DNA of 64,000 nucleotides, from the NCBI RefSeq assembly GCF_005924265.1, contig NZ_VCLB01000001.1, positions 62,001 to 126,000 on the forward strand. The letters run 5' to 3'. Under the pieces are notes generated by a model. The model saw nothing but the letters and a program-made list of their open reading frames with translations. It was not told the DNA's origin and made no database searches. This DNA comes from Martelella lutilitoris (GTDB lineage: Bacteria; Pseudomonadota; Alphaproteobacteria; Rhizobiales; Rhizobiaceae). Made by a program: the position numbers and the translations under genes. Shown one piece after another: positions 47,646 through 56,524 of the stretch. Every line of letters begins with the position of its first letter. The stretch's first letter is position 1.

Positions 47646-48650
47646 ATGCCGGAACTTTTCACCGATTGCGTCCACACCCTTGATGCGCCCGGCCGCGTCG
47701 AACGCGCGCGCATACTGGGACTGGAAAAATCGACGCATGTTCATGATCGCTGCCGGCAAGAACTCTCCTGCCTGCAGACGATCGAGACCGGCGAGGGCAT
47801 GTCTACGAGAGACCCGCTCGCTTTCCCCTTTCAGGCGGCCGCCTGGAACCTGCAGCGCGGGCTGTTCTCCGAAAAGAGCGCCGTAAAGCTCGCCGCCGAA
47901 CAGGCCGGCCTGGTGATGCTCTCGGAGATGGACAACGGCATGGCGCGCACCGCCCAGCGCCACCCGACCGCCGAGATCGCCAGCGCGCTTGGAATGGCCT
48001 ATGCCTACGGCGTCGAGTTCCTCGAACTCGGCCTCGGCAATGCGGCGGAACGGCCTTATTGCAGCGATGATTTCAATGCCAAGGGCTTCCACGGCAATGC
48101 GCTTCTTGCCGCCACGGCGCTGGAGACCCCTTTCATGCTGCCGCTTTCCGGCCCGCCGATCTGGTTTTCAGAAGACAACGACCAGCCGCGCATCGGTGCG
48201 CGCATGGCGATCGGCGCGAAGATCGAGACCACCGGGGGCCCGGTCGTCGCGCTGTCGACCCACCTGGAAAGCCACGGCGACATTGAACTGCGCGAACGCC
48301 AGATGGCCGACATCTTCGACCTGATCGACTGGCATTTTTCCGACCTGCCGGTGCTGATCGGCGGCGATCTCAACACCGGCAACCGCACCGGCGGCGACCC
48401 GGACGCAGAAACCCTTTTCGATCTGGCGCGCGACAGGGGCTATCAGCGCCATGGCGGCCCGAAAGACAGGATCACCACGCGCCCGAGCCTGATCTCCGGG
48501 ACGGCCCCCAAGCCGATGAAGCTCGACTGGTTTTTGTCGCGCGGCCTTCAGATTGCCGAAAGCCGCGTGATCGACGCGCTGGATGACGAGGGCACGCCCC
48601 TTTCGGATCACGATCTGCTGATCTGCACGGTCTCGGGCATCTCCGCCTGA
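47646..48650 (+). CDS. Endonuclease/exonuclease/phosphatase-family protein
   Basis: A 334-residue EEP-fold phosphodiesterase. Active-site landmarks: AAWNLQRG, LSEMDNGMARTAQR, ALSTHLESHGD, GGDLNTGN and PLSDHDLL, which together form the metal and catalytic centre. It lacks a signal peptide. Directly after ugpC it may release glycerol-3-phosphate from glycerophosphodiesters inside the cell, taking the place of UgpQ; that role is inferred. Start at the ATG 10 bases after ugpC. Confidence 0.85.
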   Translation: MPELFTDCVHTLDAPGRVERARILGLEKSTHVHDRCRQELSCLQTIETGEGMSTRDPLAFPFQAAAWNLQRGLFSEKSAVKLAAEQAGLVMLSEMDNGMARTAQRHPTAEIASALGMAYAYGVEFLELGLGNAAERPYCSDDFNAKGFHGNALLAATALETPFMLPLSGPPIWFSEDNDQPRIGARMAIGAKIETTGGPVVALSTHLESHGDIELRERQMADIFDLIDWHFSDLPVLIGGDLNTGNRTGGDPDAETLFDLARDRGYQRHGGPKDRITTRPSLISGTAPKPMKLDWFLSRGLQIAESRVIDALDDEGTPLSDHDLLICTVSGISA

Positions 48651-48726
48651 CTGAAGGCGATTGCCAAGCGCCCGCGCGGTGACTACATATCGAGGCGCTT
48701 CAAACCAGACCGGGGGCTCCAGTTTC

Positions 48727-49674
48727 ATGGCCGCAATCAAAAAAGTCGCCGTCCAGATGGACCATATCTCCACTGTGAAGATTGCGGGCGATTCCACCTT
48801 CGCCATGTCGCTGGAGGCGCAAAACCGCGGCTATGAGCTTTATCACTACACCCCCGACCGGCTGACGCTGAGGGACGGCAAGGTGATTGCCGCCGTCGAG
48901 AAGATGACGCTGCGCGATGTGGAGGGAGACCATTACACGCTCGAGCCCGCCGAACGCACCGACCTTTCGACCATGGATGTGGTGCTGCTGCGCCAGGACC
49001 CGCCCTTCGACATGGCCTATATCACCTCGACCCACATGCTTGAGCGCATCCACCCCAAGACGCTGGTGGTCAACGACCCGGCCTGGGTGCGCAACTCGCC
49101 GGAGAAGATCTTCGTCACCGAATTCGCCGACCTGATGCCGCCGACGCTGATCACCAAGGATGTCGGCGAGATCGCGCGCTTCCGCGAGGAAATGGGCGAC
49201 ATCATCCTGAAACCGCTCTACGGCAATGGCGGTGCGGGCGTGTTCCATTCCACCCGTGACGACCGCAATTTCACCTCGCTTCTGGAAATGTTCGAGCAGA
49301 TGTTCCGCGAGCCCTATATCGCCCAGGCCTATCTGCCGGCCGTGCGCAAGGGCGACAAGCGGATCATCCTCGTTGACGGCGAGTTCGCCGGCGCGATCAA
49401 CCGCGTGCCGGCAGAGACCGACAGCCGCTCCAACATGCATGTCGGCGGACGCGCCGAGCCTTCCGAACTGACGGCGCGCGAGGAAGAGATTTGCGCGCGC
49501 ATCGGCCCCTCGCTGAAGGAGCGCGGCTTCATTCTCGTCGGGATCGATGTGATCGGCGATTACATGACGGAAATCAACGTCACCTCCCCCACCGGCATTC
49601 GCGAGGTGAAGCGGTTCGGCGGCGCCGATATCGCGAGCCTGATGTGGGACGCGATCGAGAAGAAGCGCGGCTGA
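48727..49674 (+). CDS. gshB: Glutathione synthetase
   Basis: A 315-residue ATP-grasp ligase that adds glycine to gamma-glutamylcysteine. It begins [21 protein letters not shown], has [19 protein letters not shown] and the ATP-grasp [12 protein letters not shown], and ends with [20 protein letters not shown]. The chosen ATG at 48727 fits homologues. It converges with the TM2 gene, with 4 bp between stops. Confidence 0.95.
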   Translation: MAAIKKVAVQMDHISTVKIAGDSTFAMSLEAQNRGYELYHYTPDRLTLRDGKVIAAVEKMTLRDVEGDHYTLEPAERTDLSTMDVVLLRQDPPFDMAYITSTHMLERIHPKTLVVNDPAWVRNSPEKIFVTEFADLMPPTLITKDVGEIARFREEMGDIILKPLYGNGGAGVFHSTRDDRNFTSLLEMFEQMFREPYIAQAYLPAVRKGDKRIILVDGEFAGAINRVPAETDSRSNMHVGGRAEPSELTAREEEICARIGPSLKERGFILVGIDVIGDYMTEINVTSPTGIREVKRFGGADIASLMWDAIEKKRG

Positions 49675-49678
49675 GGCT

Positions 49679-50011
49679 CTACTTGTTTTGTGACACCAGC
49701 GCCTGCTGCGTGAGCGAATTGCGCAGCGCGCTCTTCTGGGCGTCGATCATGCCGGAGATCAGGAACAGGTCGACCAGCCACCAGATGCCGAAAATGGCGA
49801 GAAACAGAAAACCGACAACGAAGACGGCGGTGAACCAGCCGACGACATTGAGAAGCAGCATGGCGATCGCCGACCCCGGTCTGCCGAGATAGAAGCGGTG
49901 CGCGCCGGCCCAACCGACGAAGAACCACAGGAGATACGCCGCCGCCGCCGATTTCGCGCCGTTTGTCACCCGCTGCTCGATCAGGATCTGTTCTTCGGTC
50001 GAAAGTCCCAT
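49679..50011 (-). CDS. TM2-domain membrane protein
   Basis: A 110-residue protein with the TM2 pattern AAYLLWFFVGWAGAHRFYLG then two hydrophobic helices. TM2 proteins are small inner-membrane proteins of unclear role. GGAGAATGGC before the ATG at 50011 supports this start over an ATG five codons earlier. Confidence 0.85.
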   Translation of the reverse strand: MGLSTEEQILIEQRVTNGAKSAAAAYLLWFFVGWAGAHRFYLGRPGSAIAMLLLNVVGWFTAVFVVGFLFLAIFGIWWLVDLFLISGMIDAQKSALRNSLTQQALVSQNK

Positions 50012-50230
50012 GCCATTCTCCGCCATTCTGCTTCGGCAAACCTTTTCCGCCTGTGTACGGCGGCGCCAACGCAAATGTCCATCCCACAGGCGCCAATGCA
50101 CGGCTGAATGAAAAGAAGTTCATCTTTTGTTCTTGCATATCGGCGCGCATTGTGGAATCCTTACAACCATTGGGTTTGATGAGACGCTGTTCTTGAGGGG
50201 ACGCCGGGTGGGGCCGGCGCGGGGCTTTAC

Positions 50231-51769
50231 ATGGTATCCAGGGTTCAAACGGTTGCATTTCAGGGGATCGAGGGTGTGCCGGTCGATGTCCAGGTGATGG
50301 TCGCGCCGGGCAAGATCGGCATGCAAATCGTCGGCCTGCCGGACAAGGCCGTGGCCGAAAGCCGCGAACGGGTGCAGGCCGCGCTCCACGCAACGGGCCT
50401 CGCCTTGCCGGCCAAGCGCGTGACGGTCAATCTTGCGCCCGCCGACCTGCCGAAGGAGGGTTCGCATTTCGATCTCGCCATAGCACTGGGCCTGATGGCA
50501 GCGCTCGGCGCGGTTCCGGCTGACGCGCTGGCGGATTACGTCGTCATCGGCGAGCTCAATCTCGACGGCACGATCGCCGCCGTGACCGGCGCGCTCCCCG
50601 CGGCGATGACCGCCAATGCCATGGACAAGGGCCTGATTTGCCCGGCGGACTGCGGGCCGGAAGCGGCATGGGCCGGCGCCGATATCGATGTCCTCGCGCC
50701 CAAAAGCCTGATTGCGATCGCCAATCATTTCAAGGGAACCCAGGTGCTCTCCCGCCCCGCCCCCGCCGTGCGCGCCGCAGCGCATGACCTGCCCGACCTT
50801 TCGGAGATCAAGGGGCAGGAAAGCGCCAAGCGCGCACTGGAGGTGGCGGCCGCTGGCGGCCATAACCTTCTGATGGTCGGCCCGCCGGGCGCCGGAAAAT
50901 CGATGCTGGCCGCACGCCTGCCCTCCATCCTGCCGCCGCTCCTGCCGCAGGAACTGCTGGACATGTCGATGGTGCATTCGATTGCCGGCAAGCTTGCCGG
51001 CGGGCGGCTTTCCGACCGACGGCCCTTCCGTGCGCCGCATCATTCCGCCAGCATGGCCTCGCTTGTCGGCGGCGGCATCAAGGCAAGGCCCGGCGAGGCC
51101 TCGCTTGCCCATCACGGCGTTCTGTTTCTCGACGAACTGCCGGAGTTTTCACCGCAGGTGCTCGATGCGCTGCGCCAACCGCTGGAAAACGGTGAGTGCG
51201 TGATTGCCCGCGCCAATCATCGCGTCTCCTATCCGGCTGCCTTTCAGCTTGTCGCCGCCATGAACCCGTGCCGCTGCGGCATGGCAGGGGAGCCGGGCCA
51301 CAGCTGCGCGCGCGGGCCGCGCTGCGCAAGTGAATATCAGGCACGGATTTCCGGACCGCTGATGGACCGGATCGACATCCGCATCGACGTGCCGGCGGTT
51401 GCCGCCATCGACCTCATCGGCGCAAGCGCAACCGGCGAGACCAGCGCCGCCGTCGCCCGCCGCGTTGCCCGCGCCCGCGAGGCCCAGCGCGAACGCTTCG
51501 CGGGCCTTGGAGAAAGCGCGGCAACCGTCAACGCCCGCGCATCGGCCAACATGATCGAGAAACTCGCCGAGCCCGATGCCGCGGGCCTCGCGCTGCTCCG
51601 GGAAGCGGCCGAAAAGATGCGGTTTTCGGCGCGCGGCTATCACCGCGTTTTAAAGGTCGCGCGCACCATTGCCGATCTCGACGGCAAGGCAAAAGTCGGC
51701 AGGGTCCATATCGGCGAGGCCATCGCCTACCGGGTCTCGGCAGCCGAGCGGATCACCACGGCAGCCTGA
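50231..51769 (+). CDS. YifB/ComM-like AAA+ ATPase
   Basis: A 512-residue Mg-chelatase-like ATPase. The N-terminal ChlI-related domain starts RVQTVAFQGIEGVPVDVQV; Walker A is GPPGAGKSM at about residue 218; FLDELPEFSPQVLDALRQPLE is the Walker B region. A zinc-finger-like CRCGMAGEPGHSCARGPRC lies toward the C-terminal third. ComM helicases assist branch migration during natural transformation, but the role here is not shown. No competence genes are nearby. Confidence 0.92.
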   Translation: MVSRVQTVAFQGIEGVPVDVQVMVAPGKIGMQIVGLPDKAVAESRERVQAALHATGLALPAKRVTVNLAPADLPKEGSHFDLAIALGLMAALGAVPADALADYVVIGELNLDGTIAAVTGALPAAMTANAMDKGLICPADCGPEAAWAGADIDVLAPKSLIAIANHFKGTQVLSRPAPAVRAAAHDLPDLSEIKGQESAKRALEVAAAGGHNLLMVGPPGAGKSMLAARLPSILPPLLPQELLDMSMVHSIAGKLAGGRLSDRRPFRAPHHSASMASLVGGGIKARPGEASLAHHGVLFLDELPEFSPQVLDALRQPLENGECVIARANHRVSYPAAFQLVAAMNPCRCGMAGEPGHSCARGPRCASEYQARISGPLMDRIDIRIDVPAVAAIDLIGASATGETSAAVARRVARAREAQRERFAGLGESAATVNARASANMIEKLAEPDAAGLALLREAAEKMRFSARGYHRVLKVARTIADLDGKAKVGRVHIGEAIAYRVSAAERITTAA

Positions 51770-52143
51770 GCCCTCTGCCGTGCAGAAGGGCCAGACTGCA
51801 AAGGAAACGCCCTGTCGAGGACGGCGCGCGCGGGCAACGCCGCAGGGCGGCGTAACTCGCGATGACAATTGCGTCGGGCCGTTCTGGCGACACGGAAGTC
51901 CGCTGGAGACGGCACGGGATACAGGACAATCCGGCGACCCAGAACGCCTGCCCGCGCATGGCGGCCGTTTCTGCCTCGCCGCGCCCCTCCGCTCATATCG
52001 GCTTCATCACGCGATCGATGCCCTGAGGGCTTTTTCACCCGGCGCACAGCGATGCCCGGGCACGGCCCACCCTTTTCCCCGTCGCACAGGGCGGGGCTAG
52101 GCTTGTCCCATCAGGTCCAGCGACCACACAAAGGGAGTTTTTC
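51770..52143. other. 374-bp stretch without a recognised gene
   Basis: Open frames on both strands are compositionally odd and show no known domain. There is no terminator with a T-run and no clear promoter. It separates yifB from the lone DUF2793 gene and may be a decayed remnant; I see nothing definite in it. Confidence 0.4.
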
Positions 52144-53181
52144 ATGTCGGATCAGACAGCCAGGCTTGGCCTGCCCTTCATTCTGCCCGCCCAGGCGCAA
52201 AAACACGTCACCCACAACGAGGCGCTGCAGCGGCTCGACGCAATCGTTCATCTCGCCATTTCCGGCGAAGGCAACACCCCGCCTTCGAGCCCCAATGAGG
52301 GCGCCTGCCATCTGGTGGCGGCAGGCCCGACCGGCGAATGGGCGGGCCATGCCGGCGCGCTCGCGCTGTTTCAGGACGGCTACTGGCAGTTCATTGCGCC
52401 TGTCGCCGGCTGGTCGGCCTGGTTCGTGTCGGAAAACGCAGTGCGCGTGTTTGACGGCAGCGCCTGGATTTCCCCGCCGCCTAGTCCGGACCTCGAACTC
52501 CCGACGCTCGGTATCAACGCCACGGCAAATGCCACCAACCGGCTTTCGGTTTCCGCGCCCGCAACCCTTTTCAACAATGCCGGCAGCGGGCATCAACTGA
52601 AGATCAACAAGGCCACGGCCGGCGATACGGCCTCCCTGCTCTACCAGACCGGCTGGTCCGGCCGCGCGGAGATGGGGCTTTCCGGTTCCGACAGTTTCGC
52701 GATCAAGACGAGCCCCGACGGCGCAAGCTGGCACGAGGCGGTGAGGATCACGCCGGCGGGCGCGGTCACCATGCCGTCGCGCCCTCTGGCCCGCGCCGCG
52801 GCGCCGGCCGGCTCGGCGCTGATTGCAGGGCCGGCAAACCGCGGCTTCGGCACGCTTCACGTCGGCGAAGGCGGATTTTCGCTGGGCGCCGCCGTGACCG
52901 GCGGCGGCAACAGGCTGGTCTTTCCGGCAAGCGGCTATTACGCGGTGAGCCTTACCGTGACCGCCACGGCGGCGGGAAGCTACTGGGTAGCGCTTGAAAA
53001 GAACGGTTCGGAAAACTGCGCAACCCTTAGCGGCATCGCAACCGGCGGCGATCCGCTGTCGCATTCCGCCTCCGCGATCAGCTATTTTTCGGCCGGTGAC
53101 TATGCGCGCCTCGCCTTTTCCGGCACTGCGACCTATGCGCTCGGCTACGGCCAGACGGAAATGACAGCCATGCTCCTTTGA
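52144..53181 (+). CDS. DUF2793 phage-tail-like protein with C-terminal beta domain
   Basis: A 345-residue protein with an N-terminal DUF2793 domain (RLGLPFILPAQAQKHVTHNEAL, then WSAWFVSENAVRVFDGSAWI), known from tail-fibre-related and gene-transfer-agent regions. The last 130 residues (GFGTLHVGEGGFSLGAAVTG to the end) have a pattern of short beta strands and a GYYAVSLTVTATAAG stretch like a C1q/TNF-type jelly roll. No other phage gene is near. Could be a horizontally acquired surface-binding module. Confidence 0.75.
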   Translation: MSDQTARLGLPFILPAQAQKHVTHNEALQRLDAIVHLAISGEGNTPPSSPNEGACHLVAAGPTGEWAGHAGALALFQDGYWQFIAPVAGWSAWFVSENAVRVFDGSAWISPPPSPDLELPTLGINATANATNRLSVSAPATLFNNAGSGHQLKINKATAGDTASLLYQTGWSGRAEMGLSGSDSFAIKTSPDGASWHEAVRITPAGAVTMPSRPLARAAAPAGSALIAGPANRGFGTLHVGEGGFSLGAAVTGGGNRLVFPASGYYAVSLTVTATAAGSYWVALEKNGSENCATLSGIATGGDPLSHSASAISYFSAGDYARLAFSGTATYALGYGQTEMTAMLL

Positions 53182-53248
53182 AGCCGGCTTGCCATCGGCC
53201 GCCGTTCCCCGCTATGCCTTTCAGGACCAAAAACCTCGGAGGCGGCCC

Positions 53249-53488
53249 ATGGCTGGCAAGATCGACTGGCGCGAGAGCTTCAATCTCAAACACCCATCGC
53301 TGAAACCGCTCTGGGTCCGCGTGCTGGCCGTCGCGCTGTGCGGCGGCTGGGCGGTCGCCGAGATCTTTATCGGCTCGCCCTTCTGGTCGGTGCTGTTCGG
53401 CGCGGCGGCTGCCTACATGGGCTATGTCTTCTTCATTTCTCCAGAGCGCGCCTATTTCAACAGCCGCGATGACGAGCCGGAAGAATAG
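53249..53488 (+). CDS. Small two-helix membrane protein
   Basis: A 79-residue protein beginning MAGKIDWRESFNLKHPSLKP, then two hydrophobic stretches (VLAVALCGGWAVAEIFIG and SVLFGAAAAYMGYVFFI) and an acidic end DDEPEE. CGGAGG precedes the ATG. Unknown family; it converges with the MATE gene. Confidence 0.7.
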   Translation: MAGKIDWRESFNLKHPSLKPLWVRVLAVALCGGWAVAEIFIGSPFWSVLFGAAAAYMGYVFFISPERAYFNSRDDEPEE

Positions 53489-53497
53489 GATCGAAAC

Positions 53498-54838
53498 TCA
53501 GCCCGGGTAGTTCCCGGCAAAGGTCCTGTCTGCCAGCTTCGGCAGCATGAAGCGGAAAGCGACCGAGCGAACGCCCTGAAACAGCAGCATGGCGATCCAC
53601 AGACCGTGATTGCCGAAGAGCGGCTGCAGCACGGCCCAGGCCGCAAAATAACAAGCAAGCGAAAACAGCATCAGCGTGCGCATCTCGCGTGACCATGTGG
53701 CGCCGATGAAGACCCCGTCCATCTGGAAGGCGATGACCCCGACCAGCGGCATGATCGCGGCATAAGGCAGGTAAACATGGGCCAGGGCCTGTGTCTCGGC
53801 GATCGGCGCGATCAGCGCCACCACGTAAGGCCCGGAGATGAAGAAGGCCCCGGAGACGGCAACGGCCATGGCCACGCCCCAAAGCGTCGTCAGCCTGATC
53901 ACGCGGTCGAAGGCCGGGCGGTAAAAGGCGCCGACGGCGCGGCCGGCAAGCTGCTCGGCCGCCGTGGCGAAGCCATCGAGAAAGGCGACGCCGAAGAAAT
54001 AATAGCGCAGCAACACCGTGTTGGCGGCAAGCACATCAATGCCCAGCACGCCCGATTGCCGGGTGAAAAAGGAAAGCCCGATCAGAAGCGCGAAGGAACG
54101 GATCATCATGTCGCGATTGACCGAGAACAGCCGCTTGACGGTGGAAATATCCGGCACTTCCCATTTGTGCCGGTCGGTGCGCCGCAGGATCAGGATGACG
54201 CCGGCAATCGCCGTAACGCCCTCGGCAACCAGGCTTGCCGCCCCCGCCCCGGCGAGACCGTAATTCAGCCACAGCACCCAGAAAAAGGCGAAGAACAGGT
54301 TGAGCGCGTTGAGCGCCACCTGCAGCAACAGCGCCGTCACCGCCTCGCCGCGACCGATGACCCAGCCGAAGACGACGAAATTGAACAGCGCAAAGGGCGC
54401 CGACCACACCCGCCAGGCATAATAGGTCCAGGCCGCCTCCCCCACCGCGCCATCGGCGCCGAGTACGTAAAGGCCGAGCCGGCCGATCGGCACATGCAAA
54501 AGCATGATCAGAAGGCCTGAACCGACCGCGATCAGGATGCCGCCAAGCAGCATGCGCTGTTCGGCCCGGCGGTCTTCCGCGCCGACGGCCTGAGCCGTGA
54601 AGCCGGTCGTTGCGCCGCGCAGAAAGTTGAAGGTGGTGAACAGCACGTCGAAGATCACCGCCGCCAGCGCCACGCCGCCGATCAGCACCTCGTCGCGCAA
54701 TTGCCCAACCACGCCGGTCGCCGCAAGGCTCACCAGCGGGGTGGAAAAATGCGCGATCATCATCGGCAAAGCGATGGTGAGCACCTGCCGGTGCGTCACC
54801 GAAAAGGGGCGCGGGGTGCGACCGGCGGTGTTTTCCAA
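53498..54838 (-). CDS. MATE family exporter
   Basis: A 446-residue, 12-helix multidrug and toxin extrusion protein (DinF-like branch). It begins with RQVLTIALPMMIAHFSTPLVS and has internal duplication of six-helix bundles. It starts with TTG at 54838 and lies only 6 bp after the AhpD-like gene, so it could be the last member of the racemase-transporter-oxygenase operon and export a product or toxic intermediate. Substrate unknown. Confidence 0.9.
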   Translation of the reverse strand: MENTAGRTPRPFSVTHRQVLTIALPMMIAHFSTPLVSLAATGVVGQLRDEVLIGGVALAAVIFDVLFTTFNFLRGATTGFTAQAVGAEDRRAEQRMLLGGILIAVGSGLLIMLLHVPIGRLGLYVLGADGAVGEAAWTYYAWRVWSAPFALFNFVVFGWVIGRGEAVTALLLQVALNALNLFFAFFWVLWLNYGLAGAGAASLVAEGVTAIAGVILILRRTDRHKWEVPDISTVKRLFSVNRDMMIRSFALLIGLSFFTRQSGVLGIDVLAANTVLLRYYFFGVAFLDGFATAAEQLAGRAVGAFYRPAFDRVIRLTTLWGVAMAVAVSGAFFISGPYVVALIAPIAETQALAHVYLPYAAIMPLVGVIAFQMDGVFIGATWSREMRTLMLFSLACYFAAWAVLQPLFGNHGLWIAMLLFQGVRSVAFRFMLPKLADRTFAGNYPG

Positions 54839-54844
54839 CGGAAC

Positions 54845-55423
54845 CTATTCCTTGACGTGCGGCTCGCCCAGCGTGTGCATCAGCCGGTTGGCCCAGCCGA
54901 AAATGGCGATGGCATGGATTAGGTCGAGGATCTCGAGGTCGTCAAGGCCCGTTTCCCGCAAATGATAGAACTGGTAGACGCCGACATTGTCCGGGTGCGC
55001 CGTCAGATCGACGCCGAAATTGAACAGCGCCTGGTCATAGTCCGGAAGGTCCGCCTCGAGCCCCTTCTCATAGATCGCCTCGATCACCTCCGGGCGCTTC
55101 TCGACCTGAATATGGCGGTTGGCATGCACGGCCGCGCAATAGATGCACTTGTTGACGAAGGAGGCCGCTAGCGCGCCCATCTCGCGCCCACCGCGCGAAA
55201 GACCCTCCTTGGAATACATGATGTCGTTGAAGAGCGGCGAGCGCTCCTTCAGCGTTTCCGGCTCCTGCGCCAGCACCAGAACATAGTCGGACACCTTGGT
55301 GTTGGACGGCGTGATCTGCAGGGCGTCGCGCTGTTCGTCGTTCGCGGTTTCCAGGTCGACGGGCTTCACGTAGGGATGCCAGTCGAGCGGCTTCAGGGTG
55401 AATTCGTGAACGGGTTCGGACAT
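54845..55423 (-). CDS. AhpD-like alkylhydroperoxidase (Avi_7169 type)
   Basis: A 192-residue carboxymuconolactone-decarboxylase-fold protein. The redox centre Cys93-x-x-Cys96-x3-His100 (NKCIYCAAVHANR) is intact, so peroxide reduction is plausible. It resembles the Avi_7169 family, which is always paired with a CMD protein like the one encoded 1 bp upstream. Cytoplasmic. Part of the ten-gene operon. Confidence 0.85.
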   Translation of the reverse strand: MSEPVHEFTLKPLDWHPYVKPVDLETANDEQRDALQITPSNTKVSDYVLVLAQEPETLKERSPLFNDIMYSKEGLSRGGREMGALAASFVNKCIYCAAVHANRHIQVEKRPEVIEAIYEKGLEADLPDYDQALFNFGVDLTAHPDNVGVYQFYHLRETGLDDLEILDLIHAIAIFGWANRLMHTLGEPHVKE

Positions 55424-55424
55424 G

Positions 55425-55907
55425 TCAGTGGTCCCTCAGCATCTTCAGCCCGGCAACGACCAGGATCTGGTAATTGACGAAGGCCGTCAGGCTTGCCAGC
55501 GTCACGATGTCCCGGTCATCAAGCCCGGCGGCATAGAGTTTTTCAACGTCCGCGCGGGTCGCCTCCTTCGGCGTCAGCGTCACCTTGTCGACCCGCTCGA
55601 GGATGGCATCGAGCTTCGCATCGGCCTTTCCGGGCCGGAAGCCCGTGTCGAGGATCGCGTCGAAGGCGGTCTCACCATAGCTCTCCAGCAGATCGCGGTA
55701 ATGCGCCTCAAGCTCGGCGGCCCTCCACAGCGCGCACATGCGCGCGGCAAGGGCTGCGCGCAACGCAAAGCTGAAATTGCCGGGCTCCTTCGGCGTCAGC
55801 GCCGCCTCGCAGCTTGCCTGCGTCTTCTGTTTCAAGAGTTCGCGCCGGTTTCTGAGCGCAATCATGTCGGCATCCTCGCCGAGCACCTTGTCGATCACAT
55901 CGACCAT
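55425..55907 (-). CDS. CMD-domain protein without CxxC (Avi_7170 type)
   Basis: A 160-residue partner of the AhpD-like protein. The fold matches the Avi_7170 CMD family (VDVIDKVLGEDADMIALRNRR and VTLASLTAFVNYQILVVAGL), but the CxxC redox pair is missing; only isolated cysteines remain. It may be a structural or regulatory subunit of a heteromeric complex. Its stop is 1 bp from the next start. Confidence 0.8.
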   Translation of the reverse strand: MVDVIDKVLGEDADMIALRNRRELLKQKTQASCEAALTPKEPGNFSFALRAALAARMCALWRAAELEAHYRDLLESYGETAFDAILDTGFRPGKADAKLDAILERVDKVTLTPKEATRADVEKLYAAGLDDRDIVTLASLTAFVNYQILVVAGLKMLRDH

Positions 55908-55919
55908 TGAAGTCTCCCT

Positions 55920-56513
55920 TCAGTCTTCCGACAATGCTTCGTCGAGAAAATCGAGCCGGTCCTGCCCCCAGTAGAGCACGTCCTTGTAGATCCACGTCGG
56001 CGTGCCGAACACGCCGCGCGCGGTCGCCTCGGCATGGCTGTCATGCCAGGCCTGAACGATTTCGGGCTCCTCTTCCATCGCCTGCAGCGCCGTGCCGTCA
56101 AGGCCGATGCGGTTGGCAACGTCGATGCGCACTTCGGGCTGGGTGACATCCAGTTCCTCACTCCACAACGCATGCAGAAGCGCGTGGGAGAGTTCGAGCG
56201 CCGGCAGGCCCTCGCGGTCGGCGGCAATCACCATGCGGGCGGAGAACTCGTTGTTGGTCGGATAATGCGCCGGTTTGAGAACCAGCGGCATGTTGAGACG
56301 CTTGCGCCAGCGATCAAGCTCCACGGCGTGGTAATCCTGGCGCGGCTGCGGGCGCGAGCGCAGCGGCACGCCGCCATTGTCCGGCACGATCCGGGTCGGA
56401 CGGACGACGACATCGAGGTCATGCTTTTCGATCAGCGCCTTGAACTGCGGCCAGCCGAGATAGGCCCAGGGAGACGAGAGCGCGTGATAATAATAGACGG
56501 TCTTTTTGGTCAT
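55920..56513 (-). CDS. DsbA-fold HCCA isomerase/kappa GST-like protein
   Basis: A 197-residue thioredoxin-fold protein of the 2-hydroxychromene-2-carboxylate isomerase group. The usual CxxC is replaced by Ser13-Ser14-Pro15-Trp, as in isomerases/kappa GSTs that use serine with glutathione, and GVFGTPTWIY carries the cis-proline. It probably isomerises or conjugates an electrophilic product with glutathione. No signal peptide. GAAGGACAAGACC precedes the ATG. Confidence 0.82.
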   Translation of the reverse strand: MTKKTVYYYHALSSPWAYLGWPQFKALIEKHDLDVVVRPTRIVPDNGGVPLRSRPQPRQDYHAVELDRWRKRLNMPLVLKPAHYPTNNEFSARMVIAADREGLPALELSHALLHALWSEELDVTQPEVRIDVANRIGLDGTALQAMEEEPEIVQAWHDSHAEATARGVFGTPTWIYKDVLYWGQDRLDFLDEALSED

Positions 56514-56524
56514 GGTCTTGTCCT

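Noticed and set aside
52144-53488. Prophage or gene-transfer-agent cluster
   Set aside because: Only one phage-like gene is present; no capsid, portal, integrase or att repeats.
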